Shown: positions 7,212-16,171 of the stretch, piece after piece
How positions within the stretch are numbered: the first letter of the stretch is position 1
Layout: each line of letters starts with the position of its first letter
DNA from: JAWXUT01 sp044426075
GTDB lineage: Bacteria > Bacillota > Clostridia > Christensenellales > DTU072
DNA: 31,944 bases
Direction of reading: 5' to 3'
Assembly: GCA_044426075.1 (NCBI GenBank)
Contig: JAWXUT010000007.1
Coordinates: 1 to 31,944 of the forward strand
The notes under the pieces: generated by a model
What the model was told of the DNA's origin: nothing
Databases searched by the model: none
The model's input: only the letters and a program-made list of their open reading frames with translations
Position numbers and translations under genes: made by a program

Positions 7212-7225
7212 TTTAAATTTACATT

Positions 7226-7252
7226 AAACCCACGCGTTAGCGTGGGTTTTTT
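7226..7252 (+). terminator. Intrinsic terminator of pepP-efp
   Basis: AAACCCACGC (7226-7235), loop GTTA, GCGTGGGTTT (7240-7249), with a T6 run through 7252. It is a strong GC-core hairpin 14 nt after the efp stop. The convergent yunB stop codon (7253-7251) overlaps the T run. On the minus strand the stem is followed by only three T residues, so it acts mainly on the plus strand. Confidence 0.9.
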
Positions 7253-7910
7253 ATGGGATTAAATCCAACATATTGCTAGAATCTGCGCCAATTAGGTAAG
7301 TATCTGGCACATCTCCCACAATTATATTTTCTGCAACAATAATTTCTGTGCACATTGTGATTGTTTCAGCTTCAATTGGAATCAAAATTTCTACCGTACT
7401 AGTTACAATAATGGATGTGCGGTGAATTGATTGATTTATTCCAGTGGATACAAATTCTGAACTCCACTCAATTGTGGCAGTGCCAACGGGATATATGTTT
7501 ATTCCAATATTTTTACCTAAATCCGCAAGCAAACTGCTTCCTAAAAAAGCACCAATTGGAATATTGATTTTTTCTTCGGACAACGTGCTTAATTCGGCTT
7601 GAATTTCTGCTTGGGCGATTATGTAAAGTTGGTTTATTACTGTAGTATTTGCAGAAATAAGCACCAAATCGCCAGATGTGTTGTATGTATAACTGTATAA
7701 ATCGCTGTACATCGCGACATATGTGAGCAAAGAGGTTCCTGCGATATTAATTTTTTCGGCAAGAATTAAACGTGTTTCTTCTTCGGCAATTGATAATAAT
7801 AAAGGATAAATCACATGGTTTCCATAGCTTATTGCAATTATTGCTACTATGATTATTATAATTAGTGCTATTAGTCGCCTTTTGGGTCTTTTTATTGTTA
7901 CAATTTTCAC
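7251..7910 (-). CDS. yunB: Sporulation protein YunB
   Basis: A mother-cell sporulation protein; in B. subtilis it is sigma-E dependent, and its exact role is unknown. The 219 residues begin with a basic stretch (KIVTIKRPKRR) and one membrane anchor (about 12-28), with the rest outside. The family signature is in the C-terminal half: GINQSIHRTSIIV, then EIIVAENIIVGDVPDTYL, which match YunB closely. The GTG start (7910) is the only reasonable one and has no SD; a CATATAATA element ends 4 nt before it. It is a monocistronic gene convergent with efp and divergent from pheS. Function in this organism is inferred from the family. Confidence 0.88.
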   Translation of the reverse strand: MKIVTIKRPKRRLIALIIIIIVAIIAISYGNHVIYPLLLSIAEEETRLILAEKINIAGTSLLTYVAMYSDLYSYTYNTSGDLVLISANTTVINQLYIIAQAEIQAELSTLSEEKINIPIGAFLGSSLLADLGKNIGINIYPVGTATIEWSSEFVSTGINQSIHRTSIIVTSTVEILIPIEAETITMCTEIIVAENIIVGDVPDTYLIGADSSNMLDLIP

Positions 7911-7914
7911 ACTA

Positions 7915-7940
7915 TATTATATGCTTTTTTTATAAATTGT
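7915..7940 (-). promoter_or_regulatory. Possible mother-cell sigma (E/K) promoter of yunB
   Basis: On the minus strand CATATAATA (7923-7915) matches the shared sigma-E/sigma-K -10 pattern CATANNNTA. An AC dinucleotide 15 bp upstream (7940-7939) could serve as a sigma-K-like -35; no good sigma-E -35 is seen. The element also contains TATAAT, so sigma A is possible, but there is no -35 at 17 bp. It lies so near the GTG that the mRNA would be leaderless. Confidence 0.4.
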
Positions 7941-7993
7941 TTCCTTTTTTATTATAATGTATTATATTTTAATAGCTATAGGCGCCCAAACAA

Positions 7994-8022
7994 TTGCAAT
8001 ACACCAACTAAAGTGATATAAT
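7994..8022 (+). promoter_or_regulatory. Sigma-A promoter of the pheST operon
   Basis: TTGCAA (7994-7999), a 17-bp spacer and a perfect TATAAT (8017-8022) point to a start near 8029, leaving about 26 nt of leader with the SD GGAG (8043-8046). A second TATAAT (8022-8027) overlaps. There is no room for a T-box leader. Confidence 0.7.
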
Positions 8023-8054
8023 ATAATAAACAAATTTATCATGGAGATTACTAT

Positions 8055-9080
8055 ATGCTTAATGAAACAATAAAGCAGATACAGCTAGATTGTAATGCGC
8101 TAATTGCTAGCGCTACAACTTCTGCTACTCTAACGGAAGCCAAAGTTAAATTCTTGGGCAAGAATGGCGCATTTACTGGATTGCTAAAGTCACTTAAAAG
8201 TGTTCCACCAGCAGAAAAACCAGCTATGGGCAAGCTTTTAAATGAAGTTCGTACAGAATTAGAAACAGCTTTTGCTACTGCAGAACAGTCAATTAAAGAC
8301 AAAGAACGCGCAGAAAGAGTGCAAAAAGAGGCATTAGATGTCACTTTATCCCTAAATAATGATAAGGCTAGAGGTGCATTGCATCCATTATCAATAGTTA
8401 AAAATGATATTATAAATATTTTTGCTGGTATGGGATTTCAAGTTAAAGACGGTCCAGAAATTGATTTAGCATATTATAATTTTACCGCTTTAAATATTCC
8501 AGACGATCACCCATCAAGAGCAAGCAGCGATACTTTTTATATAAATGATGAAATGCTTTTACGCACCCAAACATCTACAATACAAGTGCATGTTATGGAA
8601 AATGAGCAATTACCAATCAGAATTATCTGCCCAGGTAAGGTTTATCGCGCTGATGATGACGCAACGCATAGCCCAATGTTTAGCCAAGTTGAGGGACTTG
8701 TGGTAGATAAACACATCACTTTAAGCGACTTAAAAGGTGTGCTTGATGAGTTTGCTAAGGCATTTTTTGATGCGGAAACACGCACAAGATTCCGTCCTTC
8801 ACACTTCCCATTTACAGAACCTAGCGTTGAAGTTGATTTAAGTTGTGCAATGTGTGGCGGAAAAGGTTGCAGATTGTGTAAAGGTACTGGTTGGATAGAA
8901 TTGCTTGGTGCGGGAATTGTTAACCCAGCCGTGCTAGAAATGTGCGGAATTGATAGCAAAGAGTACAGCGGTTTTGCGTTTGGTATGGGTGTTGAGCGCG
9001 CAACAATGGTAAAATATGGTATTCCAGATATGCGTTTGATATTTGACAATGATATCCGCTACCTAAAGCAGTTCAAGTAA
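8055..9080 (+). CDS. pheS: Phenylalanyl-tRNA synthetase alpha subunit
   Basis: Catalytic subunit of the (alpha beta)2 class II enzyme that charges tRNA-Phe. Of 341 residues, about 1-90 form the coiled-coil arm (AKVKFLGKNGAFTGLLKSL), and the catalytic core follows: motif 1 region HPLSIVKNDIINIFAGMGF, DDHPSRASSDTFYI, LLRTQTSTIQVHVM, motif 2 around GKVYRADDDATHSPMF, and motif 3 GFAFGMGVERATMVKYGIPD. The insert CAMCGGKGCRLCKGTGWIEL is typical of bacterial PheS. SD GGAG with 8-nt spacing. First gene of a five-gene operon; pheT starts 13 nt after its stop. Confidence 0.98.
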   Translation: MLNETIKQIQLDCNALIASATTSATLTEAKVKFLGKNGAFTGLLKSLKSVPPAEKPAMGKLLNEVRTELETAFATAEQSIKDKERAERVQKEALDVTLSLNNDKARGALHPLSIVKNDIINIFAGMGFQVKDGPEIDLAYYNFTALNIPDDHPSRASSDTFYINDEMLLRTQTSTIQVHVMENEQLPIRIICPGKVYRADDDATHSPMFSQVEGLVVDKHITLSDLKGVLDEFAKAFFDAETRTRFRPSHFPFTEPSVEVDLSCAMCGGKGCRLCKGTGWIELLGAGIVNPAVLEMCGIDSKEYSGFAFGMGVERATMVKYGIPDMRLIFDNDIRYLKQFK

Positions 9081-9093
9081 GAGGAGATAAGTT

Positions 9094-11484
9094 ATGTTAG
9101 TTCCAGTAAAATGGCTTAAAGAATATGTAAATATAAATATTGATACCGCAGAGCTTGCAGATAAGCTAGTTTCTTGTGGCTTTGAAATAGAAGGTGTAAT
9201 TGATTTATCAGAAAACACAAAAAATGTGGTAGTTGGTAGCATTTTATCAACAGAAAAACATCCAAATGCTGATAAATTACAAATTTGCAGTATTGATGTT
9301 GGCACAGAAAAGTTACAAATAGTAACGGGTGCTACAAATATTGCAGTTGGTGACAAGGTTCCAGTTGCAAAAGACGGTGCAATTTTGCCAAACGGCATGA
9401 GCATAAAAAGTGGCGAACTTAGAGGAGTTATGTCATGCGGAATGCTTTGTAGCGGTGGCGAATTGAACCTAACTGAAGCTGATTATAAAGGTGCTGGCAT
9501 ACACGGCATACTTATACTTGACCCAGCTTTAGAAATCGGCACAGATATAAACATCATTTTAGGAACAGATGATATCGTTCTTGATGTTGGCATAACAGCA
9601 AATCGCATGGAAGCAAACAGCATTTATGGTATTGCTCGTGAGGTTGCCGCAGTTACTGGTGAGGAGCTTAAACCACTTAATTTGACATATTCAACAATAA
9701 AAGAAGATGTTAACAGCTATGTAGCGGTGGAAAACAATGCAAGTGACTTGTGCCCAAGATATATGGCAGCAGTTGCAAAAAACATTGTATTATGTGAGTC
9801 TCCAGAGATAATAAAACATCGTTTGAGGGCAGTAGGTTTGCGTCCAATAAACAATATAGTTGATATTACAAACTATATTTTGTTTGAAATTGGACAACCA
9901 ATGCACGCTTTTGATATAGAAACTATTGAGGGCGGCGCAATAAACGTTAGACGCGCAAATGTTGATGAAAAAATCTTAGCATTAGACGGCAAAGAATACA
10001 CGCTTAATAGTGATAATCTTGCAATATGTAACGCAAAAGAGCCAATGGCAGTTGCAGGTGTTATGGGTGGAATGAATTACAGTATTAGTGATACAACATC
10101 AACAATAGTGTTTGAATCTGCTAGATTTGCTCGTGACAGTGTAAGGAATACAGCAAGAAAATTAAACTTGCATAGCGATAGCTCCGCTAGATACGAAAAA
10201 GGCGTAGATTTCTTCGCACAAAATGCCGGTTTAAAAAGGGCATTAGCAATCATTTCAGAATACAATTGGGGTACAATTGTTGATGGCGTAGTTGATAGCT
10301 TCCCAAACCCACCAGCACCAAAAACGGTTGATTTTACAGCAAAAGACATCGAGAGTATTCTAGGTATTTCAATTTCTGAGAATAGAATACTAAGTATTCT
10401 AAATAGTTTATCGTTGATTTCAACTATAGATAATGGCGTTATTACAACATCTATTCCAGATTATCGTGAAGATATGAACGGAATTAACGATATCGCAGAA
10501 GAAGTTATCCGTATGTATGGATATGATAATATTGTTCCTACTTTAATTAAAGACGGCACAATGGTTGTGGGTGGTCGCACACCAAGTCAACTAATGCTAG
10601 ATAAGATAAAAGATAGTCTTGTTGGCAAAGGCGCATGTGAAATAATTACTTATTCATTTATAACACCTAAAGCTTTTGACTATTTGTGTGTGCCGGAAGA
10701 CAGTTATTTGCGCAAAGTTGTAAAACTTGCAAATGCTCTTGGCGAAGATTACAGTGTTATGAGAACTACACTTGTACACAGTATGTTAAAAACGCTTGCA
10801 ACAAACTATTTGCGTGGCAACAAAGCCGTGCGTTTGTTTGAGGTAGCAAAAACATATATTCCTAAATCATTACCACTTACAACAGAGTTGCCAATTGAAA
10901 ACAATGTGTTGTGTTTGGGCGCTTATGGCGAAGATTTTTACGAATTTAAGGCTATAATTGAAGATTTAATGGATATACTCCGCATTGATGTAACATATAC
11001 ACGCACAGAAAAACCATATATGCATCCAACAAGAACAGCTGCTGTTATCGACAGAGAAAGTGGAAAAGAGATTGGATATTTTGGTGAAGTAAGTGATATT
11101 GTGGCAGAAAAATATGACATTGATAAACGCGCATATGTAGCTGAAATTGATGCAGAATTTATTATAGATAATGCTAAATTAATGTTACCATTTAAAGTTA
11201 TAAGCAAATATCAAGCAGTTGAGCGTGATTTAGCTCTAATTGCAGCGATTGATACAGAAGCTAGCGCAATAATTGACACAATTAAAGATGCTGCATCAGA
11301 AATTATGACAGATGTCGCTATATTTGATATATACACTGGCGATCAAGTTAAGGAAGGATTTAAGAGCGTGGCTGTTAAAATTACATTCCAAAGTGCAACA
11401 AGAACACTTAAAGACGCTGACGTAAATGCAGAAATTTCGTACATATTAGATGCATTGAAGGGCATAGAAGTTTCCTTACGATAG
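9094..11484 (+). CDS. pheT: Phenylalanyl-tRNA synthetase beta subunit
   Basis: Non-catalytic partner of PheS that carries editing and tRNA-binding domains. The 796 residues run in the usual order: N-terminal B1, an EMAP-like OB tRNA-binding domain (about 40-150; EKHPNADKLQICSIDVGTE and GVMSCGMLCS), the B3/B4 editing domain (about 210-385; NNIVDITNYILFEIGQPMHA), B5 (about 400-475; DYREDMNGINDIAEEVIRMY), the catalytic-like B6/B7 core, and a C-terminal anticodon-binding ferredoxin-like domain (about 700-796; YQAVERDLALI). Length is normal. SD GAGGAG. MutS2 begins 7 nt downstream, so the genes are cotranscribed. Confidence 0.98.
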   Translation: MLVPVKWLKEYVNINIDTAELADKLVSCGFEIEGVIDLSENTKNVVVGSILSTEKHPNADKLQICSIDVGTEKLQIVTGATNIAVGDKVPVAKDGAILPNGMSIKSGELRGVMSCGMLCSGGELNLTEADYKGAGIHGILILDPALEIGTDINIILGTDDIVLDVGITANRMEANSIYGIAREVAAVTGEELKPLNLTYSTIKEDVNSYVAVENNASDLCPRYMAAVAKNIVLCESPEIIKHRLRAVGLRPINNIVDITNYILFEIGQPMHAFDIETIEGGAINVRRANVDEKILALDGKEYTLNSDNLAICNAKEPMAVAGVMGGMNYSISDTTSTIVFESARFARDSVRNTARKLNLHSDSSARYEKGVDFFAQNAGLKRALAIISEYNWGTIVDGVVDSFPNPPAPKTVDFTAKDIESILGISISENRILSILNSLSLISTIDNGVITTSIPDYREDMNGINDIAEEVIRMYGYDNIVPTLIKDGTMVVGGRTPSQLMLDKIKDSLVGKGACEIITYSFITPKAFDYLCVPEDSYLRKVVKLANALGEDYSVMRTTLVHSMLKTLATNYLRGNKAVRLFEVAKTYIPKSLPLTTELPIENNVLCLGAYGEDFYEFKAIIEDLMDILRIDVTYTRTEKPYMHPTRTAAVIDRESGKEIGYFGEVSDIVAEKYDIDKRAYVAEIDAEFIIDNAKLMLPFKVISKYQAVERDLALIAAIDTEASAIIDTIKDAASEIMTDVAIFDIYTGDQVKEGFKSVAVKITFQSATRTLKDADVNAEISYILDALKGIEVSLR

Positions 11485-11491
11485 GAGAAAA

Positions 11492-13846
11492 ATGGACACT
11501 AAAACACTAAAAGCACTAGAATTCTCAAAAATTCTAAATGCAATATCACAGCATACGGCATCAGCTGAAGCGCGAACAAAGGTAATGGAAATAATGCCTT
11601 CATCGCAACTGGCAGAGATTAATGAGATGCTTGCAGAAGTAGCAGAGGCGGACAAAATACTTTATGAGTATGGCAGTAGCCTCTCTTTTGCGATAGATGA
11701 TATAACCGATTCACTTGATAAAGCTAGCAAAATGAGTGTGCTTGGTATGGGTGAGGTTTTGCGTGTTGCAATAATGTTGCGTGTTGCCAGCAGTTTAAGA
11801 AAAAGTATAATTAAAGTACCAACCGACGAAGTTTTTAGGATAAAATCTAGGGCGGGCAGATTATATTTAGATGAATCGCTTGAAAAGGATATTGAACACG
11901 CTATAATTTCTGATACAGAAATGAGCGATAATGCGTCAAATGAGTTAAGAATAATACGACAACGCATTAAAAAAATGGGCGAATCCATTAAAATAAAGCT
12001 ACAAAGTTACATTAGCGGTTCTGAATACAGCAAAATTATTCAAGACAATATTGTTACAATTAGGGCGGGAAGATATGTTGTTCCTGTTAAAGTTGAGTGT
12101 AAAAATGCTATGGCGGGATTGATTCACGACCAAAGTGCAAGCGGTCAAACCGTATATATTGAGCCGCTAGCGATTGTTGAAATGAACAACACATTAAAAA
12201 CATATATGCTTGATGAAGAAATGGAAATTGAGCGTATTTTGCGAGATTTCACATATAGAATAAGCGTTGGTGTGGATTATTTGCGTGAAAACTATACAAT
12301 TATAACCGATTTAGATGTAATTTTTGCAAAAGCAAAGTATGCAAACTTGCATAAAGCAAGAATGCCAATAATGAACGACAAGGGCATTGTAAATATATCA
12401 AGGGGAAGGCATCCGCTTATACCAAGAGATCAAGTTGTTCCAACAAACATATATTTGGGCGAAAAATTTGATATGCTATTTATCACTGGGCCAAACACTG
12501 GTGGAAAAACAGTTTCATTAAAATTGGTGGGGTTGTTTGAACTTATGGCAATGTCTGGTATATTTATACCTTGTTTTGAATGCGAACTCAGCGTGTTTTC
12601 TAATATTTTTAGTGATGTTGGTGATGAACAGAGCATTGAGCGCAATTTATCAACATTTTCGTCCCATATTGCAAATATAGTTAGAATTACGGAAAATATG
12701 GATAGTACAAGTTTAATTTTGTTGGACGAATTAGGTGCAGGCACAGATCCCACAGAGGGCGCGGCGCTAGCTGTTAGTATTAGTGATTTTATTAAAAAAA
12801 GCAATGCAAAAGCTATAATAACAACACATTTTAACGAGTTAAAAGAGTATGCTGTTGTGACAGATAGGGTAGAAAATGCAAGTATGGATTTTGATCCGTT
12901 GACTTATTCTCCAACATATAAGCTGATTATAGGCACACCTGGTGCTTCAAATGCGCTAGCAATTTCTCAGAAACTGGGTTTGAATTCCGAAATTATAACA
13001 AAAGCTAAAGATAGCATCCAACAAGGAAAAGTTGAATTCGAAAATGTTCTTGCTAGTTTAGAAGAATCAAGGAAAAATGCGGTTTTAAATGAAGATAAGA
13101 CAAAAACATTGCTAGAAGAGGCTAAAGTTGTTGCAAAAAATGCAGAACAAGAACGCAATAGGTTATTTGTTCAACGCGAAAGACTAAATGAAAATGTTAA
13201 AAACGAGACAAAAAGACTTGTTCAAGAGGCTATGGAAGAAGCCAATGCTATTATAACTTCGCTAAAAGATATGTTAGATGATCCAACAGAACAAAAGTTA
13301 TTTGAGGCGCGCAAACTAAGAAAATCGCTTACAAATTATGTTGTTGATGAATCAAACGAATTTCAAGGTTTTGGCGAAGAAGAGGACGGCGAAATCCGTG
13401 TTGGCGACAATGTGTTGGTTCAACCTTTGAAAGTAGAAGGCGTCGTTTCTTCAATAAATGACGGCAAAAAGACGGCAACAGTAAAACTTGGGACGTTAAT
13501 AAGCACCTTTAAATTATCCGACCTTTTGAAAGTTAAATCAAAAAAACCAGTATATGTTCCGCACAAAAAATCGCAAGGCAGAACGCTAAGGACTGATTCT
13601 TTTGTGCCAGAAATTAATTTGATAGGGCAAACGGTAATGGAGGCATCACATACGTTAAATGAGTTTATCGATAAAGCGCTTCTTGCACAAGTAAACGAAA
13701 TAAGAGTTATCCACGGACACGGCAGTGGTAAATTGCGTGAAGGTATGCAGAGATTGTTAAAAAGACACGGCTCAATTGATACAATTAGAGACGGCGGATA
13801 TTATGAGGGTGGCAGAGGTGTTACAATTGCCACGATTAAGAGGTAA
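11492..13846 (+). CDS. mutS2: MutS2 ATPase/endonuclease
   Basis: MutS-family protein that lacks the mismatch-recognition domains; known members act on recombination intermediates or on collided ribosomes. The 784 residues contain the MutS core/clamp (about 20-315), the ATPase with Walker A GPNTGGKT (333-340) and a Walker B LILLDELGAGTDPTEGAA, a charged coiled coil (about 510-625), a KOW-like part near 640-690, and a C-terminal Smr domain (about 705-784) with HGHGSGKLR (741-749). The Smr entry motif, LDLR in B. subtilis, reads INLI here, so nuclease activity may be altered. SD AGGAG; the gene is embedded between pheT (7 nt) and nifS (2 nt). Confidence 0.96.
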   Translation: MDTKTLKALEFSKILNAISQHTASAEARTKVMEIMPSSQLAEINEMLAEVAEADKILYEYGSSLSFAIDDITDSLDKASKMSVLGMGEVLRVAIMLRVASSLRKSIIKVPTDEVFRIKSRAGRLYLDESLEKDIEHAIISDTEMSDNASNELRIIRQRIKKMGESIKIKLQSYISGSEYSKIIQDNIVTIRAGRYVVPVKVECKNAMAGLIHDQSASGQTVYIEPLAIVEMNNTLKTYMLDEEMEIERILRDFTYRISVGVDYLRENYTIITDLDVIFAKAKYANLHKARMPIMNDKGIVNISRGRHPLIPRDQVVPTNIYLGEKFDMLFITGPNTGGKTVSLKLVGLFELMAMSGIFIPCFECELSVFSNIFSDVGDEQSIERNLSTFSSHIANIVRITENMDSTSLILLDELGAGTDPTEGAALAVSISDFIKKSNAKAIITTHFNELKEYAVVTDRVENASMDFDPLTYSPTYKLIIGTPGASNALAISQKLGLNSEIITKAKDSIQQGKVEFENVLASLEESRKNAVLNEDKTKTLLEEAKVVAKNAEQERNRLFVQRERLNENVKNETKRLVQEAMEEANAIITSLKDMLDDPTEQKLFEARKLRKSLTNYVVDESNEFQGFGEEEDGEIRVGDNVLVQPLKVEGVVSSINDGKKTATVKLGTLISTFKLSDLLKVKSKKPVYVPHKKSQGRTLRTDSFVPEINLIGQTVMEASHTLNEFIDKALLAQVNEIRVIHGHGSGKLREGMQRLLKRHGSIDTIRDGGYYEGGRGVTIATIKR

Positions 13847-13848
13847 AT

Positions 13849-14976
13849 ATGATATTTTTAGATAACGCTAGCACAACACAAGCGAGCGATAGTGCAATAA
13901 ATATAATAACAAAATATGCAAAAGAGTGCTATTTTAATCCTTCTAGTATGTATCACGAAGGGATTGCGACTAAAAAGGCGATTGAAGATAGCAGAAAGCG
14001 CATATTAAAATCTATTCGTGCTGAGGGTAATTTTGTATTCACAAGTGGCGGAACAGAAAGCGATAATCTTGCTCTATTGGGTTGTAAAAAGCAAAATGGA
14101 AGCCGAGTTATAATATCTGCAACCGAACACGCTGCAATTTATGCTAGTGCAATGGAGTTGAAAAAACGTGGCTATGATGTGCAAATTTGTCCAACAGACA
14201 ACACTGGCAAGGTTATTGAATCCGACTTTTTAGCTCTAATCAATGAAAAAACGTCGCTTATATCAATAATACATACAAATAATGAAACTGGTGCGGTTAA
14301 TGATATTCAAAAACTAGTTAAAATTGCAAAATCAAAGAACAAAAATGTATTATTCCATAGTGACGGAGTGCAAGCGGTTGGAAAAATTCCAGTTAACGTT
14401 AGGGCTTTGGGCGTTGATATGTATTCATTAAGTGCCCACAAATTACACTCAACAAAGGGTACGGGCGGTTTGTACTATAAAAGTGGATTGCACTTAACGC
14501 CGATTATAATTGGTGGCGGGCAAGAAGGTGGTTTGCGAAGTTCAACAGAAAACGTGGGTGGAATAGTCGCATTTGCTGATGCTGTGGAGTATTCTAACAA
14601 CAATTTGAAAGAACAATCTGCTAAGGTTTTGACAATGAAGCAGATCATAAGAGAAGGTATTGCAGCGCTAGACAACACAATTTTTATAGAAAATGACGAT
14701 GATAGTAATTATATTTTATCATTTTCTATGCAAAAAGTCCGTGGCGAAGTTATGCAACACGCGCTTGAAAGGCAAGATATTTTAGTTGGAACAGGTAGTG
14801 CGTGCAGCAGTAATAAGGCAAGCAAACGCATAGCAGAAGCACTGGGATTAAAAGATAAATACATTGACGGAATGGTTAGAATTAGCCTTTCATCCTACAA
14901 TACAATAGCAGAATGCAACGAATTTGTATCAAAATTTGTTGCCACATACAAGGAGTTATCACGTTATGGCAGTTAA
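13849..14976 (+). CDS. Cysteine desulfurase paired with ThiI
   Basis: A PLP enzyme of the NifS/IscS class that takes sulfur from cysteine as an enzyme-bound persulfide. The 375 residues show TSGGTESDNLAL near 65-77, ATEHAA with the PLP-stacking His, NNETGAVNDI, the PLP Lys198 in SLSAHKLHSTKGTGGLYY, and the catalytic Cys319 in GTGSACSSNK on a long mobile loop, as in group I enzymes. The short gap to mutS2 and an 11-nt overlap with thiI indicate cotranslation. The overlap with thiI matches the B. subtilis nifZ-thiI pair, so its main acceptor is probably ThiI for 4-thiouridine in tRNA. A role in Fe-S cluster or other thiolation is possible if no other desulfurase exists. Confidence 0.93.
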   Translation: MIFLDNASTTQASDSAINIITKYAKECYFNPSSMYHEGIATKKAIEDSRKRILKSIRAEGNFVFTSGGTESDNLALLGCKKQNGSRVIISATEHAAIYASAMELKKRGYDVQICPTDNTGKVIESDFLALINEKTSLISIIHTNNETGAVNDIQKLVKIAKSKNKNVLFHSDGVQAVGKIPVNVRALGVDMYSLSAHKLHSTKGTGGLYYKSGLHLTPIIIGGGQEGGLRSSTENVGGIVAFADAVEYSNNNLKEQSAKVLTMKQIIREGIAALDNTIFIENDDDSNYILSFSMQKVRGEVMQHALERQDILVGTGSACSSNKASKRIAEALGLKDKYIDGMVRISLSSYNTIAECNEFVSKFVATYKELSRYGS

Positions 14977-16144
14977 AATAAACACAATACTTATCAGATA
15001 TGGCGAAATTTTTCTAAAAGGAAACAACAAAGCATATTTTGAGTCAATGCTTATAAGAAACATCAAAAAAGCAGTAGAGGATATTCCTTGCAAGTTTGTT
15101 AGATCTCAAAGCAGATTTTTCTTAGAGGAATTTGATGCAGATGATGCAGATGAATTGACATCAAGATTGCAAAAAATTTGCGGTTTGCACAGTATCAGTC
15201 CTTCAGTGAAAACGGAAACTGATTTGGCTAAAATTGCAGAAATTGCAAGCGAAATCTCACCTAAAAGTGGAAAATTCCGCGTTACAGTAAGACGTGCAGA
15301 TAAAAGAATAAAACAAAAGTCGATGGAAATTGCTCGCGATATTGGCGCAGCAATGTTGGATAAATGTCCAGAACTTGTTGTAGATTTGTTTAAATATGAT
15401 TTTGATGTTAATGTAGATATCAGAGAAAACGGTAAATCTTATATTTTTTATGATAAATTGATGTGTGTTGGTGGCTTGCCAAGCGGAACAAGTGGCAGAA
15501 GTGTGCTAATGCTAAGTGGCGGAATTGATAGCCCAGTTGCTGGATTTCAAATGGCTAAGCGTGGTGTTAAATTAACTTGCCTACATTTTCATAGTTTTCC
15601 ATATACTAGCGAACTTGCATTGCAAAAAGTTGTAGATTTAGCGCAAAAATTAGTGCCTTATGTGCCAGATATTGAACTAGCTGTGGTTCCATTTACAGAA
15701 ATACAATATGCAATTCACGAACACTGCCCTGCAGAATATATGATTACGATAATGCGCAGATTTATGATGCGCATTGCGGAGAGAATGGCTAAAAAGGTGG
15801 GCGCGGGTGCAATAATAACTGGCGAAAGCTTGGGTCAAGTTGCAAGCCAAACTATGGAGAGCATTAATTCAACAAACAGTGTTGTAACTATTCCAGTTTT
15901 TAGACCACTTATAGGCAATGACAAAGAAGACATTATGACTATAGCTAAAAAAATTGACACATATGACATAAGCATTCGTCCATATGAAGATTGTTGCACT
16001 GTATTTTTACCAAAAAATCCAGTAATACATCCAAAACTTAAAGATGTAATAGAATTTGAATCAAGGCTAAATATTGATGAGTTGATTAATAATGCATTTG
16101 AAAAAATCGAAATTATGGACACTCAAAAAATAATGGAAGGTTAA
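14966..16144 (+). CDS. thiI: tRNA 4-thiouridine synthase, without rhodanese domain
   Basis: Adenylates U8 of tRNA and inserts sulfur to make 4-thiouridine. The 392 residues carry an N-terminal ferredoxin-like/THUMP part (about 1-165), then the PP-loop ATPase with SGGIDS (184-189) and the ThiI segments PSGTSGRSVLML and IITGESLGQVASQT. It ends around VFLPKNPVIHPKL without the C-terminal rhodanese domain of the E. coli enzyme; such short forms take sulfur from a dedicated desulfurase, here the overlapping upstream gene. I chose the ATG at 14966 because AAGGAG lies 10 nt before it and the family begins with I-L-I-R-Y-G-E-I-F-L-K-G; the longer frame from 14924 adds 14 unrelated residues. A terminator follows 2 nt after the stop. 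Confidence 0.95.
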   Translation: MAVKINTILIRYGEIFLKGNNKAYFESMLIRNIKKAVEDIPCKFVRSQSRFFLEEFDADDADELTSRLQKICGLHSISPSVKTETDLAKIAEIASEISPKSGKFRVTVRRADKRIKQKSMEIARDIGAAMLDKCPELVVDLFKYDFDVNVDIRENGKSYIFYDKLMCVGGLPSGTSGRSVLMLSGGIDSPVAGFQMAKRGVKLTCLHFHSFPYTSELALQKVVDLAQKLVPYVPDIELAVVPFTEIQYAIHEHCPAEYMITIMRRFMMRIAERMAKKVGAGAIITGESLGQVASQTMESINSTNSVVTIPVFRPLIGNDKEDIMTIAKKIDTYDISIRPYEDCCTVFLPKNPVIHPKLKDVIEFESRLNIDELINNAFEKIEIMDTQKIMEG

Positions 16145-16145
16145 C

Positions 16146-16171
16146 AAAAAAACACCGCAAGGTGTTTTTTT
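16146..16171. terminator. Two-way terminator between thiI and the PBP gene
   Basis: AAAAAAACACC (16146-16156), loop GCAA, GGTGTTTTTTT (16161-16171): an 11-bp stem with A7 and T7 arms, so it can act in both directions. The stop codon of the minus-strand PBP gene (16172-16170) overlaps its edge. Confidence 0.88.

Noticed and set aside
14924..14965. 14-residue N-terminal extension of thiI
   Set aside because: The SD AAGGAG and family alignment favour the ATG at 14966.
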